Shown here one piece after another: positions 23,426 through 31,094 of a stretch of DNA of 64,000 nt. Each line of letters opens with the position of its first letter. Position 1 is the stretch's first letter. The position numbers and the translations under genes are program-made. Under the pieces are notes generated by a model, which saw nothing but the letters and a program-made list of their open reading frames with translations, ran no database searches and was not told the origin of the DNA. The DNA comes from Streptomyces sp. SS1-1. Its GTDB lineage: Bacteria; Actinomycetota; Actinomycetes; Streptomycetales; Streptomycetaceae. The DNA lies in the NCBI RefSeq assembly GCF_008973465.1, contig NZ_WBXN01000004.1:3698501-3762500 (forward strand), in the 5' to 3' direction.

Positions 23426-25069
23426 TCACTCGGGGTTGCCGGTGGACACCTTGAACTTCATCACCGGCGGGTTGTCCGGGTCGAAGTCCTTGCGGATCTT
23501 GGGCTCCTGCTCCATGACCGTGCCCTGGCCGTACGTGTTCTCGTCGGTGTCGATCTTCTCGTACTCCCAGCCGGCGGCCTTCAGGCACTCCTCGACCGAC
23601 GGCCAGTACCGGAAGGTCAGGTCCGGCATCGTCACCTTGTCCGGGTCGAGGTAGGACTCGCGCGGCTCGGTGCACTCGCTCGTCTCGACGGTCCGCGAGG
23701 TGTCGCCCTGCCGCCAGCCCGGCGCCTTGGAGATCTCGGTGGCCGTCGGCGAGCCGCCGCCGCCCCCCTTGCCCTCGTCGCCCCCGCCGCCGTTCATCGA
23801 CAGCGCGGCGATCAGACCGCCCACGGCGACCAGGGCCACGACGATCGAGCCGACGATCACCGACCGGTTCCGCTTCCGGCCGCCCGGCGCGCCCTGCCCC
23901 TGCCCCTGCGGCGCGATCGTGTACGGCGGAGGCGTCGCGTGGCCGGGCTGCGCGGAGTAGCCGGCGGGCGCCGGCGTCGCGAAGCCGGACTGCTGCGGAT
24001 AGCCGTACGCCGGGGTCGGCCCGGACGGCGGCGGGGTGCCGTACGGCGAGGGCGGCGGCGTCGGCTGGTACGGCTGCTGCACGGGCCCGGTGCTCGGCGG
24101 CGTCTGCCCGACCGGCGGGAACACCGAGGCGCCGACGCCCTGGCCGCTCTGCGTCTGCGCGCCCGGCACGATGCTCGGCGGCGCCGCCTGGAAGGACTGC
24201 GCGATCCGCAGGCACTCGTCCCGCATGGCCTCGGCGCTGGGGAAGCGTTCGTTCGGGTTCTTCTTCAGAGCGCGGGCCACCAGCGCGTCCACCGCGGGCG
24301 GCAGCGAGCGGTTGATGGAGGACGGGGCGACCGGCTCCTCCTGGACGTGCGCGTACGCGATGGCCAGCGGCGAGTCCGCGTCGAACGGCAGCCGCCCGGT
24401 GACGAGCTGGAACAGCATGATGCCGACCGAGTACAGGTCGGAGCGGGCGTCCACGCCCCGGCCGAGGGCCTGCTCCGGCGAGAGGTACTGCGGGGTGCCG
24501 ACGACCATGCCGGTCTGCGTCATCGACGTCACGCCGGACTGCATGGCGCGCGCGATGCCGAAGTCCATGACCTTGACGACGCCGCGCTTGTTCAGCATCA
24601 CGTTGCCGGGCTTGATGTCGCGGTGGACCAGGCCCATCTCGTGGCTGATCTCCAGCGCGGCGAGCACGTCCGCGGTGATCTTCAGCGCCTGGTCGGCGGA
24701 CATCGCCCCGGCCCGCCGTACGGCCTCGTCGAAGACGGAGCTGAGCGGGCGGCCCTCGATGTACTCCATGACGATGTACGGCGTCGTCATGCCGTCCATC
24801 TCGTCCTCGCCGGTGTCGAAGACGGAGACGATGTTGGTGTGCGTGAGCTTGGCCACTGCCTGGGCCTCGCGCCGGAAGCGCTCGCGGAACGCCGGCTCGC
24901 GGCCCAGCTCGGTGTGCAGCGTCTTGACCGCGACCTGGCGGTCGAGCACGGAGTCGTAGGCGAGGTGGACGGAGGCCATGCCGCCCTGGCCGAGCAGGTC
25001 GCGCAACTGGTAGCGGCCCCCGGCCAGCGACCGTCCCGCGTGCGCGTTCTGTGCGCCGTCCTGGCTCAT
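23426..25069 (-). CDS. Membrane Ser/Thr protein kinase with a PASTA-type extracellular domain
   Basis: A 547-residue Hanks-type kinase. The glycine loop is LGQGGMASV near 26-34, catalytic Lys in VAVKTL, catalytic loop HRDIKPGNVM, DFG in VMDFGIARA, activation loop with TSMTQTGMVVGTPQYLSPEQ, and APE-equivalent SPEQ. Residues about 290-395 are a Pro/Tyr/Gly-rich juxtamembrane linker. A transmembrane helix (SVIVGSIVVALVAVGGLIAAL) lies near 402-424. The outer part contains one PASTA-like unit with MPDLTFRYWPSVEECLKAAG and GTVMEQEPK. Such kinases sense peptidoglycan fragments. It is divergent from the kinase at 25421. A neighbouring pair named pkaA/pkaB is known in S. coelicolor, from memory. Confidence 0.9.
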   Translation of the reverse strand: MSQDGAQNAHAGRSLAGGRYQLRDLLGQGGMASVHLAYDSVLDRQVAVKTLHTELGREPAFRERFRREAQAVAKLTHTNIVSVFDTGEDEMDGMTTPYIVMEYIEGRPLSSVFDEAVRRAGAMSADQALKITADVLAALEISHEMGLVHRDIKPGNVMLNKRGVVKVMDFGIARAMQSGVTSMTQTGMVVGTPQYLSPEQALGRGVDARSDLYSVGIMLFQLVTGRLPFDADSPLAIAYAHVQEEPVAPSSINRSLPPAVDALVARALKKNPNERFPSAEAMRDECLRIAQSFQAAPPSIVPGAQTQSGQGVGASVFPPVGQTPPSTGPVQQPYQPTPPPSPYGTPPPSGPTPAYGYPQQSGFATPAPAGYSAQPGHATPPPYTIAPQGQGQGAPGGRKRNRSVIVGSIVVALVAVGGLIAALSMNGGGGDEGKGGGGGSPTATEISKAPGWRQGDTSRTVETSECTEPRESYLDPDKVTMPDLTFRYWPSVEECLKAAGWEYEKIDTDENTYGQGTVMEQEPKIRKDFDPDNPPVMKFKVSTGNPE

Positions 25070-25420
25070 GTTCTGCGTCCCCCGTGCCCCTTGGGCGCCT
25101 GCGGCTGTCCGGGATCCGCTGATCCCGGTTGATCCAATGTGCTATTCCCGGCCAAGTCTGCCCCACGGCACCGACAGGTCAAGCGAGGTGCCCGTTCCGT
25201 GACCGTACGCGAAGGCCGCGTCGCCCAAGCGTTACAGGGGTCGTACCGTCGGTGCACACAATTTGCACGTGGGGGCCGGGTGAAGGTTTCATGACCGGTC
25301 CGTCTTCGCCAGATCGGGGCGGCCGTCCCGGACCGGCGGCTTGCGCCGAGGCTGTAGCGTGGCCGACGGAGACCGTAACAACACCGCGCGCACCGCGGGC
25401 AGAAACGACGGCGAGGACCG
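25070..25420. promoter_or_regulatory. Divergent promoter region between two kinase genes
   Basis: A 351-bp gap without a gene. TAGCGT at 25355-25360 is a good -10 box for the plus-strand kinase, giving a leader of about 55 nt. The part near 25130-25145 (TTGATCCAATGTGCTATTCC) is more AT-rich than the surroundings and probably contains the minus-strand promoter. No palindrome stands out. Confidence 0.45.
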
Positions 25421-26983
25421 ATGGCACAGCAGCAGCGCGCTCAGGGCCCGTCCGACCCCGAGGCGGCTGGCGGCGGTATGTCAGACGCGCCGGAGATGTG
25501 GGGTAACGGCGGGCTGGTCGGGGACGGCCGGTACCGGCTGACCCGCAGACTCGGCCGGGGCGGCATGGCCGAGGTGTTCGCGGCCGAGGACGTCCGGCTG
25601 GGACGTACCGTGGCGGTGAAGCTGCTGCGCTCCGACCTCGCCGAGGACCCGGTGTCCAAGGCCCGCTTCACGCGCGAGGCCCAGTCCGTGGCCGGCCTCA
25701 ACCACCACGCGATCGTCGCCGTGTACGACTCCGGCGAGGACGTCGTCGGCGGCCACTCCGTGCCGTACATCGTCATGGAGATCGTCGAGGGCCGCACCAT
25801 CCGCGACCTTCTCATCAACGCCGAGGCGCCCGGACCCGAGCAGGCGCTCATCATCGTCTCCGGTGTCCTGGAGGCCCTCGCCTACTCGCACCAGCACGGC
25901 ATCGTGCACCGCGACATCAAGCCCGCCAACGTCATCATCACCAACAACGGCGCCGTGAAGGTGATGGACTTCGGCATCGCGCGCGCCCTGCACGGCGCGC
26001 AGTCGACGATGACCCAGACCGGCATGGTCATGGGCACCCCGCAGTACCTCTCGCCCGAGCAGGCGCTCGGCAAGGCGGTCGACCACCGCTCCGACCTGTA
26101 CGCGACCGGCTGCCTCCTCTACGAACTCCTCGCGCTGCGCCCGCCGTTCACCGGCGAGACCCCGCTGTCGGTGGTCTACCAGCACGTCCAGGACATCCCG
26201 ACCCCGCCGTCCGAGGCGTCCGACGCCGCGCCGCCGGAGCTCGACGGCCTCGTCATGCGCTCGCTCGCCAAGGAGCCGGACGACCGGTTCCAGACGGCCG
26301 AGGAGATGCGCGGCCTCGTCCAGTACGCGCTGCAGATGCTGTACGACCAGGGCGGCCACACCGGCACCTGGAACACCGGCCCGGTGACCACGCACGAGGG
26401 CCGGCACACCCCGGCCGGCGGCTTCGCGCACACGGCCGTCATGGGGCACCCGGGCGACCCCGGCTCCGGGACGACCCAGATTCCGCAGCCGATCCTGCCC
26501 GGCGGCTACGGCGGCGGGGACGACGGCGGCTTCGAGGGGCACGGCAACCGGGGCAGCGGCCGCGGCAAGCTGTGGATCCTCGCCGTCCTCGCGGTCATCG
26601 CGATCGCGGCCGGTGTCGCGCTCGCCGTCAACAACGGCAAGGGCGGCGGCGACGACAACACGCCGACCAAGCCCACCGCGACCCAGAGCGAGGACCGGGA
26701 CAAGCCGTCCGAGGAGCCCACCGACGAGGCGACCGAGGACCAGACCGGCGGCTACGACGACGGCGGCACGGACACCGGCTCCGACCCGGACTGGTCGCCG
26801 ACCCAGGAGCCCACGCAGGAGCCGACGCGGGAGCAGCCGCAGAAGCCGACGCAGGAGCCGACGACGCAGCAGCCGACGCAGGACCCGACGGAGGACCCGA
26901 CAGCGCCGACGACGGAGGACCCGCCGGAGCCGACGGGGGATCCGACGGCCTCGACGGGGACCATCGCGGGCAACGGCGTCTGA
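25421..26983 (+). CDS. Membrane Ser/Thr protein kinase with a Thr/Pro/Glu repeat tail
   Basis: A 520-residue Hanks-type kinase. The glycine loop LGRGGMAEV near 44, Lys in VAVKLL, HRDIKPANVI near 162, DFG near 183, and STMTQTGMVMGTPQYLSPEQ activation loop are intact. A transmembrane helix (LWILAVLAVIAIAAGVALAV) lies near 384-404. Instead of PASTA, the outer 115 residues are low-complexity, with TQEPTQEPTREQPQKPTQEP and PTEDP repeats ending in TGTIAGNGV. This looks like a cell-wall-spanning stalk with no recognised sensor. GAGGA shortly before the ATG serves as ribosome binding site. The core is very similar to the divergent kinase, so the two are probably an old duplication with different outer domains. 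Confidence 0.9.
   Translation: MAQQQRAQGPSDPEAAGGGMSDAPEMWGNGGLVGDGRYRLTRRLGRGGMAEVFAAEDVRLGRTVAVKLLRSDLAEDPVSKARFTREAQSVAGLNHHAIVAVYDSGEDVVGGHSVPYIVMEIVEGRTIRDLLINAEAPGPEQALIIVSGVLEALAYSHQHGIVHRDIKPANVIITNNGAVKVMDFGIARALHGAQSTMTQTGMVMGTPQYLSPEQALGKAVDHRSDLYATGCLLYELLALRPPFTGETPLSVVYQHVQDIPTPPSEASDAAPPELDGLVMRSLAKEPDDRFQTAEEMRGLVQYALQMLYDQGGHTGTWNTGPVTTHEGRHTPAGGFAHTAVMGHPGDPGSGTTQIPQPILPGGYGGGDDGGFEGHGNRGSGRGKLWILAVLAVIAIAAGVALAVNNGKGGGDDNTPTKPTATQSEDRDKPSEEPTDEATEDQTGGYDDGGTDTGSDPDWSPTQEPTQEPTREQPQKPTQEPTTQQPTQDPTEDPTAPTTEDPPEPTGDPTASTGTIAGNGV
26806..26950 (+). repeat. Degenerate hexamer-type repeat encoding (T/P)(Q/E)EP units
   Basis: Reiterated CCGACGCAGGA / CCGACGGAGGA units encode the Thr-Gln-Glu-Pro tail of the kinase. 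Copies are imperfect, with a period of about 12 nt in places. Confidence 0.65.
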
Positions 26984-27007
26984 CCGACCGGCCCCACCTC
27001 CACCCAC

Positions 27008-27044
27008 GCGCGCGTGCGCCCCGAACGGGCTCACGCGCGCTTTT
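27008..27044 (+). terminator. Intrinsic terminator after the kinase gene
   Basis: GCGCGCGTG (27008-27016) pairs with CACGCGCGC (27032-27040), followed directly by TTTT. A 9-bp all-paired stem with a 15-nt loop 25 nt after the stop codon. Confidence 0.8.
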
Positions 27045-27064
27045 CACACCCCTGAGCTGCAGTT

Positions 27065-27101
27065 TGTCACTGCCCGTGGCCGTCGGACACGGGCAGTGAC
27101 A
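27065..27101. terminator. Perfect 14-bp inverted repeat, second terminator or operator
   Basis: TGTCACTGCCCGTG (27065-27078) and CACGGGCAGTGACA (27088-27101) are exact reverse complements around a 9-nt loop. There is no T-run, so a protein-binding or RNA-structure role is possible as well as termination. Confidence 0.55.
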
Positions 27102-27440
27102 CGACGACCCTTCCCGTGACCTGGCTCACCGATATAACGTGCCGTTGTTCCGGCCCCCTGCAAGGCTGTGACCAGGACTGTTCCCGACTTTCGCGATTTA
27201 CTTGGATTTCCAAGCAAAATCCCAGGTCAGGAGGGGTTTCACAGAAATGTGGAGCACTGGGTAACGTGCCTTTTGCAGGGCGCTCGCCGGGGCACCTGTC
27301 ACGCCTGTCCCCAACGAGCCGCACCCACCCCGTGCGTCCGAGGGCCGCAGGTGAGCCGCGCCCCCACGTTCCCACCGCGGAACAGGGGGTAACCCCAGCA
27401 CCCGGCGAACCCGGGTAGCCGGACCGACGGAGGAGCACAC

Positions 27441-28619
27441 GTGACCGTGGAGAGCACTGCCGCGCGAAAGCCGCGACGCAGCGCCGGTACCAAGAGCACG
27501 GCCGGCAAGACCACATCCGCGAGGAAGACGGCGAGCGCCGAACCCGAGCTCGTCCAGCTGCTGACGCCCGAGGGCAAGCGCGTCAAGAACGCCGAGTTCG
27601 ACAAGTACGTCGCCGGCATCACCCCCGAAGAGCTCCGCGGCCTCTACCGCGACATGGTGCTCACCCGCCGCTTCGACGCCGAGGCCACCGCCCTGCAGCG
27701 CCAGGGCGAGCTGGGTCTGTGGGCCTCGCTGCTCGGCCAGGAGGCCGCCCAGATCGGCTCCGGCCGCGCCACCCGCGAGGACGACTACGTCTTCCCGACG
27801 TACCGCGAGCACGGCGTCGCCTGGTGCCGGGGCGTCGACCCCACCAACCTGCTCGGCATGTTCCGCGGCGTGAACAACGGCGGCTGGGACCCGAACAGCA
27901 ACAACTTCCAGCTGTACACGATCGTCATCGGCTCCCAGACGCTGCACGCCACGGGCTACGCGATGGGTGTCGCCAAGGACGGCGCGGACAGCGCGGTCAT
28001 CGCCTACTTCGGCGACGGCGCCTCCAGCCAGGGCGACGTGGCCGAGTCCTTCACGTTCTCCGCGGTCTACAACGCCCCCGTGGTGTTCTTCTGCCAGAAC
28101 AACCAGTGGGCGATCTCCGAGCCGACCGAGAAGCAGACCCGGGTGCCGCTGTACCAGCGCGCGCAGGGCTACGGCTTCCCCGGCGTGCGCGTCGACGGCA
28201 ACGACGTCCTCGCCTGCCTCGCCGTGACGAAGTGGGCGCTGGAGCGCGCCCGCAACGGCGAGGGCCCGACGCTGGTCGAGGCGTTCACGTACCGCATGGG
28301 CGCCCACACCACCTCCGACGACCCGACCCGCTACCGCGGGGACGAGGAGCGCCAGTCCTGGGAGGCGAAGGACCCGATCTTGCGCCTTCGCGCGTACCTG
28401 GAGTCCGCAAACCACGCGGACGAGGGATTCTTCGCGGAACTGGAGACCGAGAGCGAGGCGTTGGGCAAGCGAGTGCGCGAAGCGGTCCGCGCCATGCCGG
28501 ACCCGGACCGTTTCGCCATCTTCGAGAACGTGTACGCGGACGGGCACGCGCTCGTCGACGAGGAGCGCGCCCAGTTCGCCGCCTACCAGGCGTCGTTCGC
28601 GGACGTAGAGGGGGCCTGA
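27441..28619 (+). CDS. Branched-chain 2-oxoacid dehydrogenase E1 alpha subunit, cluster 2
   Basis: A 392-residue E1 alpha subunit. The TPP motif starts with FGDGASSQGDVAESFTF and ends with CQNNQWAIS; HTTSDDPTRYRGDEERQSWE matches the loop of E1 alpha proteins. About 35 residues at the N-terminus are Lys/Ala/Thr-rich (KPRRSAGTKSTAGKTTSARK), an extension absent from the cluster-1 paralogue. GGAGGAG (27429-27435) lies 5 nt before the GTG. Substrate and reaction are as for cluster 1, namely decarboxylation of branched-chain 2-oxoacids. Tandem bkd sets like this are known in S. avermitilis (bkdABC and bkdFGH, from memory), where one is central for branched starter units. Confidence 0.9.
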   Translation: MTVESTAARKPRRSAGTKSTAGKTTSARKTASAEPELVQLLTPEGKRVKNAEFDKYVAGITPEELRGLYRDMVLTRRFDAEATALQRQGELGLWASLLGQEAAQIGSGRATREDDYVFPTYREHGVAWCRGVDPTNLLGMFRGVNNGGWDPNSNNFQLYTIVIGSQTLHATGYAMGVAKDGADSAVIAYFGDGASSQGDVAESFTFSAVYNAPVVFFCQNNQWAISEPTEKQTRVPLYQRAQGYGFPGVRVDGNDVLACLAVTKWALERARNGEGPTLVEAFTYRMGAHTTSDDPTRYRGDEERQSWEAKDPILRLRAYLESANHADEGFFAELETESEALGKRVREAVRAMPDPDRFAIFENVYADGHALVDEERAQFAAYQASFADVEGA

Positions 28620-28620
28620 C

Positions 28621-29601
28621 ATGGCAGCGGAGAAGATGGCTCTGGCCAAGGCGATCAACGAGTCGCTGCGCCGCGCCCTGGAGACGGACCCGAAGGTCCT
28701 CGTGATGGGTGAGGACGTCGGCAAGCTCGGCGGTGTCTTCCGTGTCACCGACGGCCTGCAGAAGGACTTCGGCGAGAGCCGGGTCATCGACACCCCGCTC
28801 GCCGAGTCGGGCATCGTGGGCACCGCGATCGGTCTCGCCCTGCGCGGGTACCGCCCGGTGGTGGAGATCCAGTTCGACGGCTTCGTCTTCCCGGCGTACG
28901 ACCAGATCGTCACGCAGCTCGCGAAGATGCACGCCCGCTCGCTGGGCAAGGTCAAGCTCCCCGTCGTCGTCCGCATCCCCTACGGCGGCGGCATCGGCGC
29001 GGTCGAGCACCACTCGGAGTCCCCGGAGTCGCTGTTCGCGCACGTCGCCGGTCTGAAGATCGTCTCGCCGTCGAACGCGTCCGACGCGTACTGGATGATG
29101 CAGCAGGCCATCCAGAGCGACGACCCGGTGATCTTCTTCGAGCCGAAGCGCCGCTACTGGGACAAGGGCGAGGTCGTCACCGACGCCATCCCCGGCCCGC
29201 TGCACAAGGCGCAGGTGGCCCGCGAGGGCCGCGACCTGACGCTCGCCGCCTACGGCCCCATGGTGAAGACCTGCCTGGAGGTCGCCGCGGCGGCCGCCGA
29301 GGAGGGGCGCGACCTGGAGGTCCTGGACCTGCGGTCGGTCTCCCCGCTCGACTTCGACACCATCCAGACCTCGGTGGAGAAGACCCGCCGGCTCGTCGTG
29401 GTCCACGAGGCCCCGGTGTTCTTCGGTTCCGGCGCGGAGATCGCCGCCCGGATCACCGAGCGCTGCTTCTACCACCTGGAGGCCCCGGTGCTCCGGGTCG
29501 GCGGCTACCACGCCCCGTACCCGCCGGCGCGCCTGGAGGAGGAGTACCTGCCGGGTCTGGACCGGGTGCTCGACGCCGTCGACCGTGCCCTGGCGTACTG
29601 A
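28621..29601 (+). CDS. Branched-chain 2-oxoacid dehydrogenase E1 beta subunit, cluster 2
   Basis: A 326-residue E1 beta. GEDVGKLGGVFRVTDGLQKD contains the TPP-binding Glu. LAESGIVGTAIGLALRGYRP, RIPYGGGIGAVEHHSESPES and FFEPKRRYW align with the cluster-1 paralogue. It begins one base after the E1 alpha stop, so the genes are cotranscribed. Compared with cluster 1 it has a shorter N-terminus and more Lys. Confidence 0.92.
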   Translation: MAAEKMALAKAINESLRRALETDPKVLVMGEDVGKLGGVFRVTDGLQKDFGESRVIDTPLAESGIVGTAIGLALRGYRPVVEIQFDGFVFPAYDQIVTQLAKMHARSLGKVKLPVVVRIPYGGGIGAVEHHSESPESLFAHVAGLKIVSPSNASDAYWMMQQAIQSDDPVIFFEPKRRYWDKGEVVTDAIPGPLHKAQVAREGRDLTLAAYGPMVKTCLEVAAAAAEEGRDLEVLDLRSVSPLDFDTIQTSVEKTRRLVVVHEAPVFFGSGAEIAARITERCFYHLEAPVLRVGGYHAPYPPARLEEEYLPGLDRVLDAVDRALAY

Positions 29602-29611
29602 GGAGAGGGTC

Positions 29612-31018
29612 GTGACGACGATGACAGACGCGTCCGTGCGCGAGTTCAAGATGCCCGACGTCGGTGAGGGTCTCACCGAGGCCGAGATCCTCAAGTGGTA
29701 CGTCCAGCCGGGCGACACCGTCACCGACGGGCAGGTGGTCTGCGAGGTCGAGACCGCCAAGGCGGCCGTCGAGCTGCCCATCCCGTACGACGGCGTGGTC
29801 CGCGCCCTGCACTTCCCCGAGGGCACCACGGTCGACGTCGGCACGTCGATCATCGCGGTCGACGTCTCCGGCGGGGCGGCCCCGGCCGACGAGGAGCCGC
29901 CCGCGCCCGCGCAGGAGGAGGAGGCCGAGCCGCAGGGCCGCCAGCCGGTGCTCGTCGGCTACGGCGTCTCCGCCTCGTCCACCAAGCGCCGCCCGCGCAA
30001 GGGCGCCGAGGCGCCGCGCCAGGAGCCCGAGCCGGCGGCGCAGGCCCTCCAGGCCGAGCTGAACGGGCACGGCCCCGCCGTCGCCCCGGACCTGGGCCGT
30101 CCGCTGGCCAAGCCGCCGGTGCGCAAGCTGGCGAAGGACCTGGGCGTCGACCTGGCGACGGTGACCCCGACCGGCCCCGACGGGATCATCACCCGCGAGG
30201 ACGTGCACGCGGCGGTGGCGGCGCAGGCACCGGCCGCCGAGCCGGAGCCCACGGCCCCCCAGGCGGCGGCGCCCGCCCCGGCGGCCGTCCCGGCGCCCGC
30301 GGCCTCGTACGACGGCGCCCGGGAGACCCGTGTCCCGGTCAAGGGCGTCCGCAAGGCCACGGCGGCGGCGATGGTGGGCTCGGCGTTCACGGCCCCGCAT
30401 GTCACGGAGTTCGTGACCGTGGACGTGACGCGGACCCTGAAGCTGGTCGAGGAGCTGAAGGCGGACAAGGAGTTCGCGGGGCTGCGGGTGAACCCGCTGC
30501 TGCTGATCTCCAAGGCCCTGCTGGTCGCGATCAAGCGCAACCCGGACATCAACGCGTCCTGGGACGAGGCGAACCAGGAGATCGTGCGCAAGCACTATGT
30601 GAACCTGGGCATCGCGGCGGCCACCCCGCGCGGCCTGATCGTGCCGAACATCAAGGACGCCGACGCCAAGACGCTGCCGCAGCTGGCGGAGGCGCTGGGT
30701 GAGCTGGTGTCCACGGCCCGGGAAGGCAGGACGTCCCCGGGCGCGATGCAGGGCGGCACGGTCACCATCACCAACGTCGGCGTCTTCGGCGTCGACACCG
30801 GCACCCCGATCCTCAACCCGGGCGAGTCGGCGATCCTCGCGGTCGGCGCCATCAAGCTCCAGCCGTGGGTGCACAAGGGCAAGGTGAAGCCGCGTCAGGT
30901 CACCACGCTGGCGCTGAGCTTCGACCACCGCCTGGTCGACGGCGAGCTGGGCTCCAAGGTGCTCGCGGACGTGGCGGCGATCCTGGAGCAGCCCAAGCGG
31001 CTGATCACCTGGGCGTGA
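29612..31018 (+). CDS. Dihydrolipoamide acyltransferase E2, cluster 2
   Basis: A 468-residue E2. One lipoyl domain at residues 10-85 carries the modifiable Lys in ETAKAAVELP near 49. The subunit-binding domain near 163-200 has PVRKLAKDLGVDLATVTPTG. Pro/Ala linkers flank it, and the catalytic domain ends with DHRLVDG near 436. Start GTG 29612 is chosen because AGGAG (29601-29605) lies 6 nt upstream; in-frame ATG 29621 is an alternative. It is the last gene of the operon and followed by a strong terminator. No E3 gene follows, as in cluster 1. Confidence 0.92.
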   Translation: MTTMTDASVREFKMPDVGEGLTEAEILKWYVQPGDTVTDGQVVCEVETAKAAVELPIPYDGVVRALHFPEGTTVDVGTSIIAVDVSGGAAPADEEPPAPAQEEEAEPQGRQPVLVGYGVSASSTKRRPRKGAEAPRQEPEPAAQALQAELNGHGPAVAPDLGRPLAKPPVRKLAKDLGVDLATVTPTGPDGIITREDVHAAVAAQAPAAEPEPTAPQAAAPAPAAVPAPAASYDGARETRVPVKGVRKATAAAMVGSAFTAPHVTEFVTVDVTRTLKLVEELKADKEFAGLRVNPLLLISKALLVAIKRNPDINASWDEANQEIVRKHYVNLGIAAATPRGLIVPNIKDADAKTLPQLAEALGELVSTAREGRTSPGAMQGGTVTITNVGVFGVDTGTPILNPGESAILAVGAIKLQPWVHKGKVKPRQVTTLALSFDHRLVDGELGSKVLADVAAILEQPKRLITWA

Positions 31019-31037
31019 GCCCCGTAAGGCGCTGAAA

Positions 31038-31065
31038 GGGGCGGTCACCTCGCGGTGACCGCCCC
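31038..31065. terminator. Bidirectional terminator between bkd cluster 2 and the DD-transpeptidase gene
   Basis: GGGGCGGTCACC (31038-31049), loop TCGC, GGTGACCGCCCC (31054-31065): a perfect 12-bp stem with AAA on the left flank, which gives a short U-run in the minus direction. It lies between convergent genes. Confidence 0.85.
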
Positions 31066-31094
31066 GTTCGTCATGCCCGACCGCTCGCCGAAGG

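Larger units (their letters stand above)
26984..27440. other. 457-bp gap before the second bkd operon
   Basis: The gap has no gene. It holds two hairpins near its left end (27008 and 27065), then an unusually AT-rich part around 27195-27225 with CTTGGA-TT-TCCAAG (27201-27214), two copies of TAACGTGCC (27135-27143, 27262-27270), and finally GGAGGAG (27429-27435) before the bkd start. The promoter of the bkd operon must lie here; the palindrome is a candidate regulator site. Confidence 0.55.

Noticed and set aside
21701..25132. A 1143-codon open frame on the plus strand
   Set aside because: It runs antisense through the tail-anchored gene and the PASTA-type kinase gene and in another frame through bpa. 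Its translation is Arg/Gly/Leu low complexity with no motif. Long empty frames are expected in DNA with G or C at nearly all third positions.
26806..26950. Repeat tract considered as a CRISPR-like or minisatellite element
   Set aside because: The repeats are in frame within the kinase gene and encode a Thr/Pro/Glu tail. There are no spacers.
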